A DNA stretch of 64,000 bases. It comes from JASHUC01 sp963849095. Lineage in GTDB: Bacteria > Pseudomonadota > Gammaproteobacteria > Steroidobacterales > Steroidobacteraceae. The notes under the pieces are model-generated. The model made no database searches. It had not been told where the DNA came from and was given only the letters and a program-made list of their open reading frames with translations. Both the position numbers and the translations under genes were made by a program. Positions within the stretch are counted from its first letter, which is position 1. Each line of letters opens with the position of its first letter. Positions 34,221 to 43,110 of the stretch are shown here, in pieces. The DNA lies in assembly GCA_963849095.1 (NCBI GenBank), contig CAWKGA010000009.1, positions 186,001 through 250,000 on the forward strand, given 5' to 3'.

Positions 34221-35213
34221 TCAGTGGAGGCTGTCCATAAAGGCGTTCATGTCTGTGATCACATCGGCTTCGTTCGAGCGGAAGATGTAGTGGTTTGCAT
34301 AAGGTAGTCGCACGACTCGCGCGTTCGGCAATGCCTTTTCAAAGGCGTCCGTTTGGCGAGTTTCGAATTTCAAATTCATCTCAACCACAGCCCTGTTCGC
34401 CGGCGTTGGATTTCTCTCGTAGTCGTGCGGCAACGCCGTAATCGCCAGAATCGGACCCTTGATGTCCGTATACATCTCCTCCCCTCTATTCATCGCAGCA
34501 ATATATGGTGCCGCCGGGTCAGGACGCAAGGGGCCGCCACGCGTAGCCGGAAGGGTCTTCAGTACCCATCGCGCGCTAGCTTCAAACCGGTGCAGGAGAT
34601 TCGACTGCAGGAGCTGCGCAATGCGCGTCCTGTCCAAACTCGGATCGGGCGAGCTCAGTTCGTTCAGCTTTCGCAAGAGGACTGCTATCTCCACAAAATA
34701 GCCGACCTGTCCGTGGGCGTCGTAGAAGGCCGAGGGTCCCTGGGCATCAAGATAAGTGAGACCCGCGACCCGTTCGGGGTACCTGCATCCGATGGAACTC
34801 AGCTCCTCACCGGCGATGGAGTGCCCGGCCAAGATCGGCCGGTCGAGCTTCAGCGCATCGAGCACTTCCAGCACATCGTCGGCCAATCGATCCGCCATAT
34901 AATTTTGCGTCATCGGCAGGGGCTTGTCGGACCGACCAAACCCCCGCCGAGTAATGCCATAAACATGATGGCGATCCGTGAATCTCGGCGCGAGCTGGTC
35001 AAAGGCGTGAGCGGTGTCACCACTACCGGCGAGAAACACGAGCGCTCGACCCGTACCACCCCAATCGAGCACTTCGAGCTTTACCCCTCTGTCCACACGC
35101 ACAAACAACTCCTTGGGCGGGGATGTTTCGCCTGGTACCGCGGCTCCTGCAATTGCCCTGGCTCCGCTAAGACATGTCAGCAGTGCAATGAGCGCAATAG
35201 CACGGTATCTCAT
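34221..35213 (-). CDS. exported alpha/beta hydrolase
   Basis: This 330-aa protein has a signal peptide (MRYRAIALIALLTCLSGARA). The alpha/beta-hydrolase core has oxyanion motif VFLAGSGDTAHAF, a GFGRSDKP loop and the nucleophile elbow AGHSIAGEE. Catalytic Asp is likely in ILAITALPHDYE and His in PYANHYIFRS. It is predicted periplasmic. Such proteins hydrolyse esters or lactones; the substrate is unknown. It is transcribed with, or 45 bp upstream of, the 33172 gene. Confidence 0.85.
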   Translation of the reverse strand: MRYRAIALIALLTCLSGARAIAGAAVPGETSPPKELFVRVDRGVKLEVLDWGGTGRALVFLAGSGDTAHAFDQLAPRFTDRHHVYGITRRGFGRSDKPLPMTQNYMADRLADDVLEVLDALKLDRPILAGHSIAGEELSSIGCRYPERVAGLTYLDAQGPSAFYDAHGQVGYFVEIAVLLRKLNELSSPDPSLDRTRIAQLLQSNLLHRFEASARWVLKTLPATRGGPLRPDPAAPYIAAMNRGEEMYTDIKGPILAITALPHDYERNPTPANRAVVEMNLKFETRQTDAFEKALPNARVVRLPYANHYIFRSNEADVITDMNAFMDSLH

Positions 35214-35391
35214 GGACGCTCCCTTCCGGGGCGGATGCTTAGTTTCGACGGATTATGCAACCGCCCCTTCTGCCAAGCCAATTCGGGCGCCTGAAAGCGG
35301 ACATCGGGTCCGTCTCAGAAGGGTCGCGACTTGCCCCCGCGAGCCTCCGTGGCCGCGCCAAAAGCAGGGAGCCAGATGCGACTGGCCTCAG

Positions 35392-35598
35392 TTAGTCCCG
35401 ACTCCGGAGGGCAAACGACAACGCAAAGAGCACTGCACCGATGGCCATTGCCCATGCTCCGTACCTTACGAGCACACCACTCATCGCTAGCGAGGGAAAG
35501 ATGCTTGTCACGACTTTCGGATTGGTAACCGGAATGGGCAGGCAGAGAAACCCAGCCATGAATAGACCGACACCCAAATACCTGAGCGCGTTTTTCAT
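35392..35598 (-). CDS. small membrane protein, 68 aa
   Basis: Two hydrophobic segments (ALRYLGVGLFMAGFLCLPI and VRYGAWAMAIGAVLFALSFA) form a hairpin-type small membrane protein ending in RSRD. No family is recognised. An ATG-led clean frame and membrane pattern support it, but its size keeps confidence moderate. Confidence 0.5.
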   Translation of the reverse strand: MKNALRYLGVGLFMAGFLCLPIPVTNPKVVTSIFPSLAMSGVLVRYGAWAMAIGAVLFALSFALRSRD

Positions 35599-36134
35599 CT
35601 CTTCGCGGTTGATATGGTTGTCTGCGCTAGTCTGGCGGCAATCCGGAACTCTAGCATCTTTGTGAAGACGTTCCAGGGTAGCAGCTCTGAGCTATGCTGG
35701 CACTGCACCAAGGCGAATTTCACGGCTCCAAAGCGGTCGTGGGCCGACCTTCGGAAAGGGTCGGCCCCCGGTCTTTCTCCTCGGCGATTGGCGCGGGCGG
35801 TACGCTTCTCGACACTCGATGCGCTGTGCCGGGCGCTCAATTGTCCGGCTGGCGGCAGCCTCTCCTTCGGCGCGAGCTTTGTGGCGACTGACACCGGAGA
35901 CGGAACCGAGTGAGCGCGCTATCGGAGAGCAGTCATCGAATTTTGGAGCCAAGACCGGACCACCGGTTTTTTCAAGGTCCATCCAGAAGTCGTTGCATAG
36001 TGAGTTCTGCTACCGGGACAAGCGTCCGGTCGTCGGCCTTCAGCACGACGACGGCAAGAAGCAGCGCCCATCCACGCGCGCGGCGCCACGTATCGGTCGA
36101 GACGGACTTGCACGATTTCAGGGCTTGTTCTCGG
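35599..36134. other. 536-bp region with a possible HTH remnant only
   Basis: The only coding-like signal is a rightward stretch (about 35770-35913) whose RFSTLDALCRALNCPAGGSL resembles the C-terminal half of a Cro/CI-type HTH repressor, without its N-terminal helices or a start. The rest shows no supported gene on either strand. Confidence 0.35.
35770..35913 (+). pseudogene. remnant of an Xre/Cro-like HTH regulator
   Basis: Residues LARAVRFSTLDALCRALNCP followed by GGSLSFG match the pattern of helices 4-5 of small HTH_26-like repressors. The preceding frame does not give a helix-turn-helix. Probably decayed, possibly chance. Confidence 0.3.
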
Positions 36135-36743
36135 CTATCGCTTTGCGAAAACAGAATCCAGATCGCCGTGAATCCACGTGGCAGCAGAATCTATTGGTGT
36201 CCCGACCGCATCCTCCCATAGCTGCAGGAGGTGACCATCCACCGCCCGCCCGCGATCTGCAAGTGCGCTCACGCACCTCGAGAACGTCGCGCTCCGCTGA
36301 GAGAGCGGGATGCCCCGATACGGGTTGCGTGGTGCCTGTGCAGGCGGCGTCGTATGGAGCGCTTCCAGAAATGTCGCGAGCGCGGCGCCCTGGTCACTAT
36401 CGATGCGCGCCCGGTCGGCTGTTTCGCCTTCGATCCACGGGGTGATGCTCCACGACCAAGGATATGAGTTCTGCGGGCGCCCAACGCGGATCGGCGCGGG
36501 CATCGGCAAGGGCAGTTGACGTTGCAGCAGTGGAAGCCACCGCTGCTCGTGCTCCAGTGACTTGGCCGCGGCCGCTCGGCGCGGTAGACGAATCGCCATG
36601 TTTTCGCCGAGCCGGAAGATCGCGTTGTCCCAACCGGACGCTACTTCGGCTATGGGCAAGCCAGCCAGATCCGGGTGCTGCCTCAGCACTAGCTGGCTGA
36701 CCAGCTCGATGGGCAGATCGATCTCGGCGGTCGGTTTGCTCAT
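36135..36743 (-). pseudogene. aminoglycoside-phosphotransferase-family kinase, C-terminally truncated
   Basis: The N-terminal lobe is intact (ASGWDNAIFRLGENMAIRLP, then HEQRWLPLLQRQLPLPMPAP and TPWIEGE). The catalytic loop begins WIHGDL and then diverges to DSVFAKR and stops. Intact relatives are about 290-300 aa with HGDLxxxN and the DFG-like metal-binding Asp following. This copy, at 202 aa, lacks the Asn and the activation segment, so it should be inactive. Downstream DNA does not contain the lost part in another frame. Confidence 0.85.
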
Positions 36744-36946
36744 GGTGCGCCGTCATTTCGCATCTTACGCGATATCATCGACGCGGCCACTCGCGCCCAG
36801 AACCAGCCGATTGCGATACGAGTCAGGTTGCTCCAGAGCGAACGGCCCCTCGAGGGTGGCCCGAGAGTCTAACCCGTACGTAATGTTATGCTGCCCTCGC
36901 GCGCCGCGCTTGCATTGTCGCAGCGGATAATCGGAAAAGGTGGCGT

Positions 36947-37207
36947 ATGAAGAAATTCAAGCACGAAGCGGAATTATTCAAAGCGGCGTTGCTCGCTGGC
37001 GTTGAATATGCGGAAGGCCGCAAAGCGGTCGAGTTCGAGTCCACCGATTCGGCAAGCGACAAGGCGCTGTACGTCTATCGCTTGCTGGTGCACGATAAGC
37101 TCATTTCACCGATGCCGGAAGACCAGGTCGCCGAGAAGACAGTGCGCCATCGGCTGGCGGCCTGGTATGCGCATCAATTGCCTCAGGGACATCCCCTGTT
37201 GGACTAA
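36947..37207 (+). CDS. DUF5062-like protein, 86 aa
   Basis: The protein starts MKKFKHEAELFKAALLAGVE and continues ESTDSASDKALYVYRLLVHD, which is how I recall the short gammaproteobacterial DUF5062 family. It is soluble and helical with no known function. The start is preceded by AAAGGTGGCGT. The family assignment is from memory of the pattern and needs a profile search. Confidence 0.7.
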   Translation: MKKFKHEAELFKAALLAGVEYAEGRKAVEFESTDSASDKALYVYRLLVHDKLISPMPEDQVAEKTVRHRLAAWYAHQLPQGHPLLD

Positions 37208-37280
37208 CAACGGTCGTACGCTTGCCAGGGCGGCTCAATAGGCTTCTCCGCGTGCGGACTGGGCGGCAGCTGGCCAACAA

Positions 37281-38195
37281 ATGACTGTAACTACTTCAGA
37301 ACCCACGATCGAACAGGTCAGCGCTGCTCTCGTGAAAGCGGGGTTCCCCCACGATCCGCGCGCTCTGGAACTCCATTTCAGAGAGAGCCGCCTTGCCGTT
37401 CGGTTGTCCCGTGATCGGATGGCGTGGTTTCCATCGAATGAAGAAGGTCGCGCATTGTTGACGAAGGACCGCCGCATCCTGCGGCTCTTGGAGAGATACT
37501 GCCGGTTCTCAGCGCCGCGAGTGCTCTATGAGGATGAGACCGGCTGGGACCTGCGGGCACTGATTCATGGGGCGGTGCATCCGTCCGGCCTCTCTGAACG
37601 GGTCGCCGGTGATGCCGTGTTCGCTTTCGCATTCGGCGAAGACCTCGGGCGCATGCTTGCAGAGCAACACGCGCACATTCCGCCGGCGGAGCTTGCCGGA
37701 TGGCTTCCCACCGTTCCGAACTGGCCGAGGCCAAACGATCTTCCGCATCTCGTGGAAGTGGTCAACGATCCCAAGCTGCTCCCTCGGATCGACCAAGCGC
37801 TCCAACGGCGTGCGGAATTGAGGTGGGCCCTTCACGATCCGGTCCTCGTCCACGCGGACGTCGGCCTGCATAACGTGGCCGTCGATCCGGTCAGCCACCG
37901 AGTAGTCGGACTCTTCGACTACGGGGGAGCAGCGTTCGGCGATCGGCACCACGATTTCGCATATATGGTATTTCCGCCCGCTAAAGAGCCGATGTTGGAG
38001 GGTGCACTCGCCACCTACGAGTCGGCGACGGGGATCACGATCGACCGCGACCGCGTACGGCTGCTGAACGCCGTCTCCGCGATCGGTTTCTTGGCCTTTC
38101 GTCACGGGCATCCGCCCGAGGAGACCTGGTGCGGCCGCACGCTCGCCCAAGATCTCGCTTGGACGAATGCCGCGCTCGAGCGCGTCGGTCTTTAG
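37281..38195 (+). CDS. phosphotransferase-family (APH-like) kinase
   Basis: The protein is 304 aa. The catalytic loop is VLVHADVGLHNVAVD, an HxDxxxxN type with Val in place of the common Leu. The metal-binding segment is VVGLFDYGGAAFGDRHHDFA. The N-terminal lobe (SRLAVRLSRDRMAWFPS) is divergent. The APH superfamily phosphorylates aminoglycosides, choline, homoserine and other small alcohols; nothing here fixes the substrate. An intact gene 0.5 kb from a truncated family member suggests separate acquisitions rather than a recent duplication, since they differ greatly. Confidence 0.82.
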   Translation: MTVTTSEPTIEQVSAALVKAGFPHDPRALELHFRESRLAVRLSRDRMAWFPSNEEGRALLTKDRRILRLLERYCRFSAPRVLYEDETGWDLRALIHGAVHPSGLSERVAGDAVFAFAFGEDLGRMLAEQHAHIPPAELAGWLPTVPNWPRPNDLPHLVEVVNDPKLLPRIDQALQRRAELRWALHDPVLVHADVGLHNVAVDPVSHRVVGLFDYGGAAFGDRHHDFAYMVFPPAKEPMLEGALATYESATGITIDRDRVRLLNAVSAIGFLAFRHGHPPEETWCGRTLAQDLAWTNAALERVGL

Positions 38196-38219
38196 ACTTT
38201 GGACGAAGGAGATCGCTCT

Positions 38220-38654
38220 ATGACGGCTCCGTGGCTCCCTGATGGGTTTCATACGATCACTCCGAACATCATTGCCGAGGACGCGGAGCAAGCCGTCGAT
38301 TTTTTGAAGCGAGCCTTCGGGGCGACTGAGACCTATCGATTAGCCTTATCAGACGGGAAGATCACCCACTGTGAGCTCCGGATCGGTGACTCGGTCGTTA
38401 ACCTCGGCACAGCAATGGAGGGTTGGCCTGCGCACGGCCTCATCGCTCAGATCTTCGTCGAGGCGCCCGATGCACTGTTTGCGCGTGCAGTGCACGCCGG
38501 CGCGATAGTGATGATGCCGATGACGGACATGTTCTTCGGTATACGCGAGGGGCGCGTATCGGACCCATTCGGAAATGTATGGATAATCGCGACGCTCAAG
38601 GAGCGTTTGACCCCAGAAGAGATGCAGCGAAGACTGCGCGCGGAGGGCTACTGA
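38220..38654 (+). CDS. PhnB/YdcJ-like VOC protein
   Basis: This 144-aa protein starts at the ATG following ribosome site GAAGGAGAT. An upstream ATG at 38199 would put that site inside the gene, so it is rejected. The pattern ITPNIIAEDAEQAVDFLKRA, then SDGKITHCELRIGDSVVNL and VSDPFGNVWIIATLKE, is the glyoxalase-like PhnB group. Function is unknown; many are annotated only as bleomycin-resistance-like. It follows the kinase gene by 24 bp on the same strand, likely one transcript. Confidence 0.87.
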   Translation: MTAPWLPDGFHTITPNIIAEDAEQAVDFLKRAFGATETYRLALSDGKITHCELRIGDSVVNLGTAMEGWPAHGLIAQIFVEAPDALFARAVHAGAIVMMPMTDMFFGIREGRVSDPFGNVWIIATLKERLTPEEMQRRLRAEGY

Positions 38655-38756
38655 TGGCCAGGAACGCACCGAGCGAATGCGCACGAGGGTCGTTTTCCAA
38701 GCGCAGCGCGCTCTGAGCGTGCTTGTCTCCTAGGGTCTTGCCGAGGAAGGTCGTTC

Positions 38757-39251
38757 ATGCGAGCCATCGTTGCTGTCGCGATAGGCTGGGTCGGTGCACT
38801 ACTGTGCTTGGCGCCAGTTCGCGCTGCCGGGCCGGCGGGGAGCCGGCCAGGGTTCGACCCCACCCACGCCGTGCTCGGCAATTGGCTGGTGCAGTCGCGC
38901 GACGGCATCATCCAGATCAGCCGTGCGCCCGATGGTACCTATCAGGGCCGGATCGTCGGCGGCACCGATCCGCGCAGCCTCGATCGCAAGAACCCCGACC
39001 CCGCCAAGCGCCGGAATACCCTCAAGGGAACGCTGATCATGACGGGCTTGAAGTACGATGGCGACAGCCGCTGGAGCGCCGGCGCGATCTACGATCCGGA
39101 CAGCGGCAAGCTCTACAAGTGCAGCATGCAATTGATCGACCAGGATCACCTGAGATTGCGCGGGTTCTTCGGCATTTCGCTGCTCGGACGCAACCAGGTC
39201 TGGACGCGGTATCTCGGAGCGCAAATGGATCTAACCGGGCCGGTTCCCTGA
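38757..39251 (+). CDS. DUF2147 family exported protein
   Basis: The protein is 164 aa with a signal peptide (MRAIVAVAIGWVGALLCLAPVRA). The DUF2147 core follows: VLGNWLVQSRDGIIQISRAP, DGTYQGRIV, LKYDGDSRWSAGAIYDPDSG, KLYKCSMQL and LRLRGFFGISLLGRNQVWTR. This beta-barrel-like family is periplasmic and uncharacterised. The end of the gene is followed by about 150 bp before the convergent AlgH-like gene. Confidence 0.9.
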   Translation: MRAIVAVAIGWVGALLCLAPVRAAGPAGSRPGFDPTHAVLGNWLVQSRDGIIQISRAPDGTYQGRIVGGTDPRSLDRKNPDPAKRRNTLKGTLIMTGLKYDGDSRWSAGAIYDPDSGKLYKCSMQLIDQDHLRLRGFFGISLLGRNQVWTRYLGAQMDLTGPVP

Positions 39252-39402
39252 TCTTCGCCGAATCCCCGTCGCGCTCCTGAAATTGAGGAGCGTACCCGCT
39301 GTTCTGATGCGCTTTGCGAGCTCGAGATGCCATTCAGGGCGCGCCTCAGAACAAACACTTCGGGACCCTCGAGTTTTCGCAGCCTCGGTCGAAATCTGCC
39401 GC

Positions 39403-40065
39403 TCACGTCAGACGTTGCGCGGGCACGGATTGCCGAGGCCCGCTCTTCGGCGCCGGTGGTGACGGCCACGGGTGCTCCGACTTGCCGTTGAAGATCGCCT
39501 CCGACTCGGCGCGCTTGAGAGTCCAGGCGCCTGCTGCGATCTCGGCCTGGAGCTGACCCGGTGCCCAGCCGGCGTGGCCTACGAAGATCCTCAAGCCGTC
39601 CATGGGCTTGTCGCGGCTGAGCAGCTGGAGCAGCAGTTCCCGGTCCGCGCTCAAATAGACGCCATCGCAAGTTGGAATGGCATGCTCGGGCGGCTTGGCG
39701 GCGCGAAACAGAAACCACACGGTCTCGAGCTCAACGGGTCCGCCGAAATACACCTTGTCGCTCACCTGCGCGAGACGCTTGAGATTCGGAAAGAGGTGTG
39801 AGACCGGAATCGGCGTGGGCCTGTTGACGATGATGCCGACCGGGGCGGGACCGAGGTTGTTCATCACGAGCACGATCGAATTCGCGAAACTGGGATCGCT
39901 CAGGTCGTCTTGAGCGACGAGGAGGACTGCGGTCAGAGGCTTCGCGTCGGCGGCAGAAGTCGGCCGCGAGGAACCGGACAGGAGCAGAAGAGCGCAGAGC
40001 GCCCCCGTCACGTAACACCGCAGGTACAAACCGCTCCTCACTGGCGACACTCGCCTCCGCGTCAT
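39403..40065 (-). CDS. YqgE/AlgH family protein with export signal
   Basis: This 220-aa protein has the YqgE/AlgH fold: LLVAQDDLSDPSFANSIVLV, GIIVNRPTPIPVSHLF, VYFGGPVELETVWFLF, IFVGHAGWAPGQLQAEI and a WTLKRAES-like end. Ordinary members are cytosolic, near 185 aa. Here a leader (LRCYVTGALCALLLLSGSSR) precedes the domain, so this copy is predicted secreted or membrane attached. Pseudomonas AlgH relates to alginate regulation, but that role need not apply. It is divergent from the MBL-fold gene with 113 bp between starts. Confidence 0.88.
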   Translation of the reverse strand: MTRRRVSPVRSGLYLRCYVTGALCALLLLSGSSRPTSAADAKPLTAVLLVAQDDLSDPSFANSIVLVMNNLGPAPVGIIVNRPTPIPVSHLFPNLKRLAQVSDKVYFGGPVELETVWFLFRAAKPPEHAIPTCDGVYLSADRELLLQLLSRDKPMDGLRIFVGHAGWAPGQLQAEIAAGAWTLKRAESEAIFNGKSEHPWPSPPAPKSGPRQSVPAQRLT

Positions 40066-40177
40066 CGCACGGCGTCCGGCCGCTTTCCGAGCATCTTACG
40101 CCGTCCGCGCTACTGGTGTCCGTAGCTGGCAGAACGCACTGCCTATAGACTAGCGCCCGTCAACACGGGAGCAACCG

Positions 40178-41068
40178 ATGCGCGCAGCGATCTTGGTGAC
40201 GGGTCTGATCAGCCTGGGCCTCGCTGGAGTCGTTCGCGCGGACAACGGCTTCGGCCTCGCTTCGGTGCCGCCGGCGGCGCAGTCCTTTCGCGTCGGTGCA
40301 CTCGAGTTGACGGCCCTGCATGACGCCCAGTTCGTCGTGCCCAATGACGGGAAGGTATTCGGCGTCGGTGTGGGCGTCGCTGCAGTGCAAGATGTGCTGC
40401 GAGCAGCGGGCGCGCCGACCGACCGCATCACGCTCAGCGTGAATGTGGTGCTGGTGCACACGGGCGGTCGCATCCTGTTGCTGGACACCGGCCTCGGGCC
40501 GAATCTACACGGGGGACTGCTGGCGAGCCTCCGCTTTGCCGGCGTGGCGCCGGGCGCCGTGACGGACGTGCTGATCACCCACCCGCACATGGATCACATC
40601 GGCGGACTGCTGGATGCCGGCGGCAAGCTCGCGTTCCCGAAGGCGACGATCCGGATGGCGAGCGCGGCATGGACGTGGTTCAAGGGGCAAGCTCCGCCGA
40701 AGTTCGTCGGAGTCATCGCGGGCCACGTCTGCACGTTCGAGCCCGGCGCGCGGATCGCACCAGGCGTGCCAGCGATTGCACTGCCCGGCCATACTCCCGG
40801 CCACGTCGGCTACCAGATCGTCTCCGGACATTCACGCTTGCTCGACATCGGTGATGTGGCGCACAGCTCCATCGTTTCGCTCGCGAAGCCGGAGTGGACG
40901 GTAAGTTTTGACAATGACGCCAACCTCGCCAGGGCGACACGCCTGAAAACGCTCGGGGCGCTCGCAAACGACCACGAGCTGGTGTTCGCGCCGCACTTCC
41001 CGTTCCCGGGAGTAGGACACATCGTCGCAGAGGGCGATGCGTTCACCTGGCAGGCCGGACCTCCTTAG
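40178..41068 (+). CDS. exported MBL-fold metallo-hydrolase
   Basis: The protein is 296 aa with a signal peptide (MRAAILVTGLISLGLAGVVRA). The zinc site HPHMDHIGG (HxHxDH variant with Pro) is present, with the third His in PGHTPGHVG, Asp in LLDIGDVAHSS and a late His in FAPHFPFPG. This places it with lactonase/beta-lactamase-like hydrolases (the AHL-lactonase/MPH group). It is periplasmic by prediction. Substrate is unknown. Confidence 0.9.
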   Translation: MRAAILVTGLISLGLAGVVRADNGFGLASVPPAAQSFRVGALELTALHDAQFVVPNDGKVFGVGVGVAAVQDVLRAAGAPTDRITLSVNVVLVHTGGRILLLDTGLGPNLHGGLLASLRFAGVAPGAVTDVLITHPHMDHIGGLLDAGGKLAFPKATIRMASAAWTWFKGQAPPKFVGVIAGHVCTFEPGARIAPGVPAIALPGHTPGHVGYQIVSGHSRLLDIGDVAHSSIVSLAKPEWTVSFDNDANLARATRLKTLGALANDHELVFAPHFPFPGVGHIVAEGDAFTWQAGPP

Positions 41069-41134
41069 AACCCCGCGGACCGGCCTGACGGCTGGTACCG
41101 CGAGGGTGCCCGCGGGATTGAGCAAGAGGCGGCG

Positions 41135-41851
41135 TCACACCGCCCCGCTCACTCTCCGAAAAACTGCACCAGCGCCCGCGTCACCGCCTGCGGCTGCTCG
41201 AGTGTCGAACAGATGCCCCGAGTCCGGCACGGTCACGAGCCTCGCGCCGGCGATACCGGCGGCCATCTCCTCGGCGCGCTCAGGCGGTGTGAGCAGGTCC
41301 CCGTCCCCCACGACCACGAGCGTCGGACAGCGGATGGTGCCGAGCGTCGGGCGCGAGTCCGGCCGGCCGATGATCGCCGTTTGCTGGCGCACGAACGCCT
41401 CCGCCCCGACCTCCCGCGCCATGAGCCGCACCAGCTCCCGCAAGGCCTCGTCGTGCCGGCGGTTCGCGTGAACCAGCCGCGGAAAGAGCGAGTCGGTGAT
41501 CTCATCGAGCCGCCCCTGTCTCGCGATGTCCATCTGCGCGCGCCGCTGCTCGCTCTGCTCCGGCACGTCGGGCCGCGCGCTCGTGTCGAGCAGCGCGAGC
41601 TTCGCGACCCGCTCCGGGGCCTGGCGCAGGATCTCGAACGATAGGTAGCCGCCCATCGACAGGCCCACGAGCGCAAACCGCGGCGGCGCCGATGCGAGAA
41701 TGCGGCGGGCGATCGCACCCATGCTGTCGTCGCGGGAGTGGATCGCGACGGTGATCGGGCCAATCCGCCAGAGCTCGGGAATCTGCTCGGCATACAGCCG
41801 CGGCGTCGCGAGCAGCCCGGGAATCAGCACGATCGGCAAGGACTCAGTCAT
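41135..41851 (-). CDS. alpha/beta hydrolase with a C-terminal frameshift
   Basis: The core is intact: VLIPGLLATPRLY, nucleophile elbow VGLSMGG, LALLDTSARPD and VPDSGHLF with the catalytic His. After CAT CTG the frame is +1 wrong. Removing one base near 41208-41209 restores STLEQPQAVTRALVQFFGE and a stop at 41149-41151, which is the normal family ending. Either a recent frameshift or a sequencing error is possible; the present product merely has an altered last 22 residues. Start is the ATG at 41851 (MTESLP). Confidence 0.85.
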   Translation of the reverse strand: MTESLPIVLIPGLLATPRLYAEQIPELWRIGPITVAIHSRDDSMGAIARRILASAPPRFALVGLSMGGYLSFEILRQAPERVAKLALLDTSARPDVPEQSEQRRAQMDIARQGRLDEITDSLFPRLVHANRRHDEALRELVRLMAREVGAEAFVRQQTAIIGRPDSRPTLGTIRCPTLVVVGDGDLLTPPERAEEMAAGIAGARLVTVPDSGHLFDTRAAAGGDAGAGAVFRRVSGAV

Positions 41852-41898
41852 GGCGCATCTCCAGCGCGGCCGCCGCATGCCGGGAGGGCGCCGCGATT

Positions 41899-43110
41899 TC
41901 AGCCGAGCGCATGCTGCAATTCCCCGATGAGATCGTCCGCGCTCTCGATGCCCACCGAGAGCCGCACGAGGCCGTCGCTGATGCCGAGTGCCGCGCGCAT
42001 GGCGGGCGGCAGCCCCGAGTGCGTCATGAGGCCCGGGTGCTCGATGAGACTCTCGACGCCCCCGAGACTCTCGGCGAGAGCGAAGAGGCGGCAGCGCTCG
42101 AGAAAGCGCCGCGCATCATCCAGTGTCCCCGCGAGCTCGGCGCTCACGATGCCGCCGTAGCGGCCGCGCATCTGCCGCTTCGCGAGCTCGTGCTGCGGAT
42201 GGCTCGGCAGGCCGGGATAGAACACCCGCTTGACCTTCGGGTGCGCCTCGAGGAAGCCCGCGATCGCGAGCGCGTTCGCGCAGTGCCTCTCCATGCGCAG
42301 CGCGAGCGTCTTGATGCCGCGCAGGATGAGGAAGCAATCGAACGCGCTCGGCACGCCGCCTAATCCGTTCTGCAGGAACTTCAAGCGGTCGGCCAGCTCC
42401 GGGTCGGCGGTCACCGCCGCGCCGCCAAGAGCGTCTGAATGCCCGTTCAGATACTTCGTCGCCGAATGGACGACGATGTCCACGCCATGCTCCAGAGGGC
42501 GCTGGATGTAGGGGGAAGCGAAGGTGTTGTCGCACACGGTGAGCAGCCGGTGCCGCTTCGCCACCGCAGAGACGGCCGAGAGATCGACGAGCCTCAACAT
42601 GGGGTTGGTCGGCGTTTCCACCCAGATCATGCGGGTGGTTGGCCGGATGGCCCTCTCGATCGCGGCGAGATCCGAGAGGTCGATGAAGCTCACGGTGAGC
42701 CCCGCGGAGCGGTTCCGGATGCGCTCGAACAGGCGGTAGCTGCCGCCATAGAGATCATGGGACGCCACGATGTGCGAGCCGGCGTCGAGCAGCTCCACCA
42801 CCGTCGAGGATGCGGCCATGCCGGAGGCGAACGAGAATGCCGCGCAGCCTCCCTCGAGGCTCGCGAGGCAGGCTTGCAGCGCATCGCGCGTGGGATTGCG
42901 CGTGCGCGAGTAGTCGTATCCCTTGTGGACTCCCGGGCTCGACTGAGCGTAGGTGGATGTCGCATAGATCGGCGGCATCACGGCGCCCGTCAGTGGATCG
43001 GGATGCTGCCCCCCATGGATGACGCGGGTGGCGAACTCGAGCTCCCGCTCGCCCGCGCCCCGCACTTCTCTCGTTCGCTCGTCTGCCACGATCTCTCCTC
43101 TTTCAATCAC
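41899..43110 (-). CDS. cystathionine gamma-lyase/gamma-synthase-type PLP enzyme
   Basis: This 403-aa trans-sulfuration enzyme has the PLP lysine in SATKYLNGHSD. Other marks are VMPPIYATSTYAQ, GYDYSRTRNPTRDAL, SHDLYGGSYRLF, VETPTNPMLRLVDL and ESLGGVESLIEHP. Gamma-lyase and gamma-synthase cannot be told apart by eye. Its start overlaps the stop of a cystathionine beta-synthase gene, which suggests the reverse transsulfuration pair (homocysteine to cystathionine to cysteine) and favours lyase. Confidence 0.92.
   Translation of the reverse strand: MIERGEIVADERTREVRGAGERELEFATRVIHGGQHPDPLTGAVMPPIYATSTYAQSSPGVHKGYDYSRTRNPTRDALQACLASLEGGCAAFSFASGMAASSTVVELLDAGSHIVASHDLYGGSYRLFERIRNRSAGLTVSFIDLSDLAAIERAIRPTTRMIWVETPTNPMLRLVDLSAVSAVAKRHRLLTVCDNTFASPYIQRPLEHGVDIVVHSATKYLNGHSDALGGAAVTADPELADRLKFLQNGLGGVPSAFDCFLILRGIKTLALRMERHCANALAIAGFLEAHPKVKRVFYPGLPSHPQHELAKRQMRGRYGGIVSAELAGTLDDARRFLERCRLFALAESLGGVESLIEHPGLMTHSGLPPAMRAALGISDGLVRLSVGIESADDLIGELQHALG

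Noticed and set aside
35614..35913. A complete HTH regulator gene
   Set aside because: Only the C-terminal helices resemble the family; the first half has Cys/Trp-rich nonsense, so only a remnant is recorded.
37207..37230. GGACTAACAACGG resembling the left core of attC
   Set aside because: No partner GTTRRRY core downstream; treated as chance.
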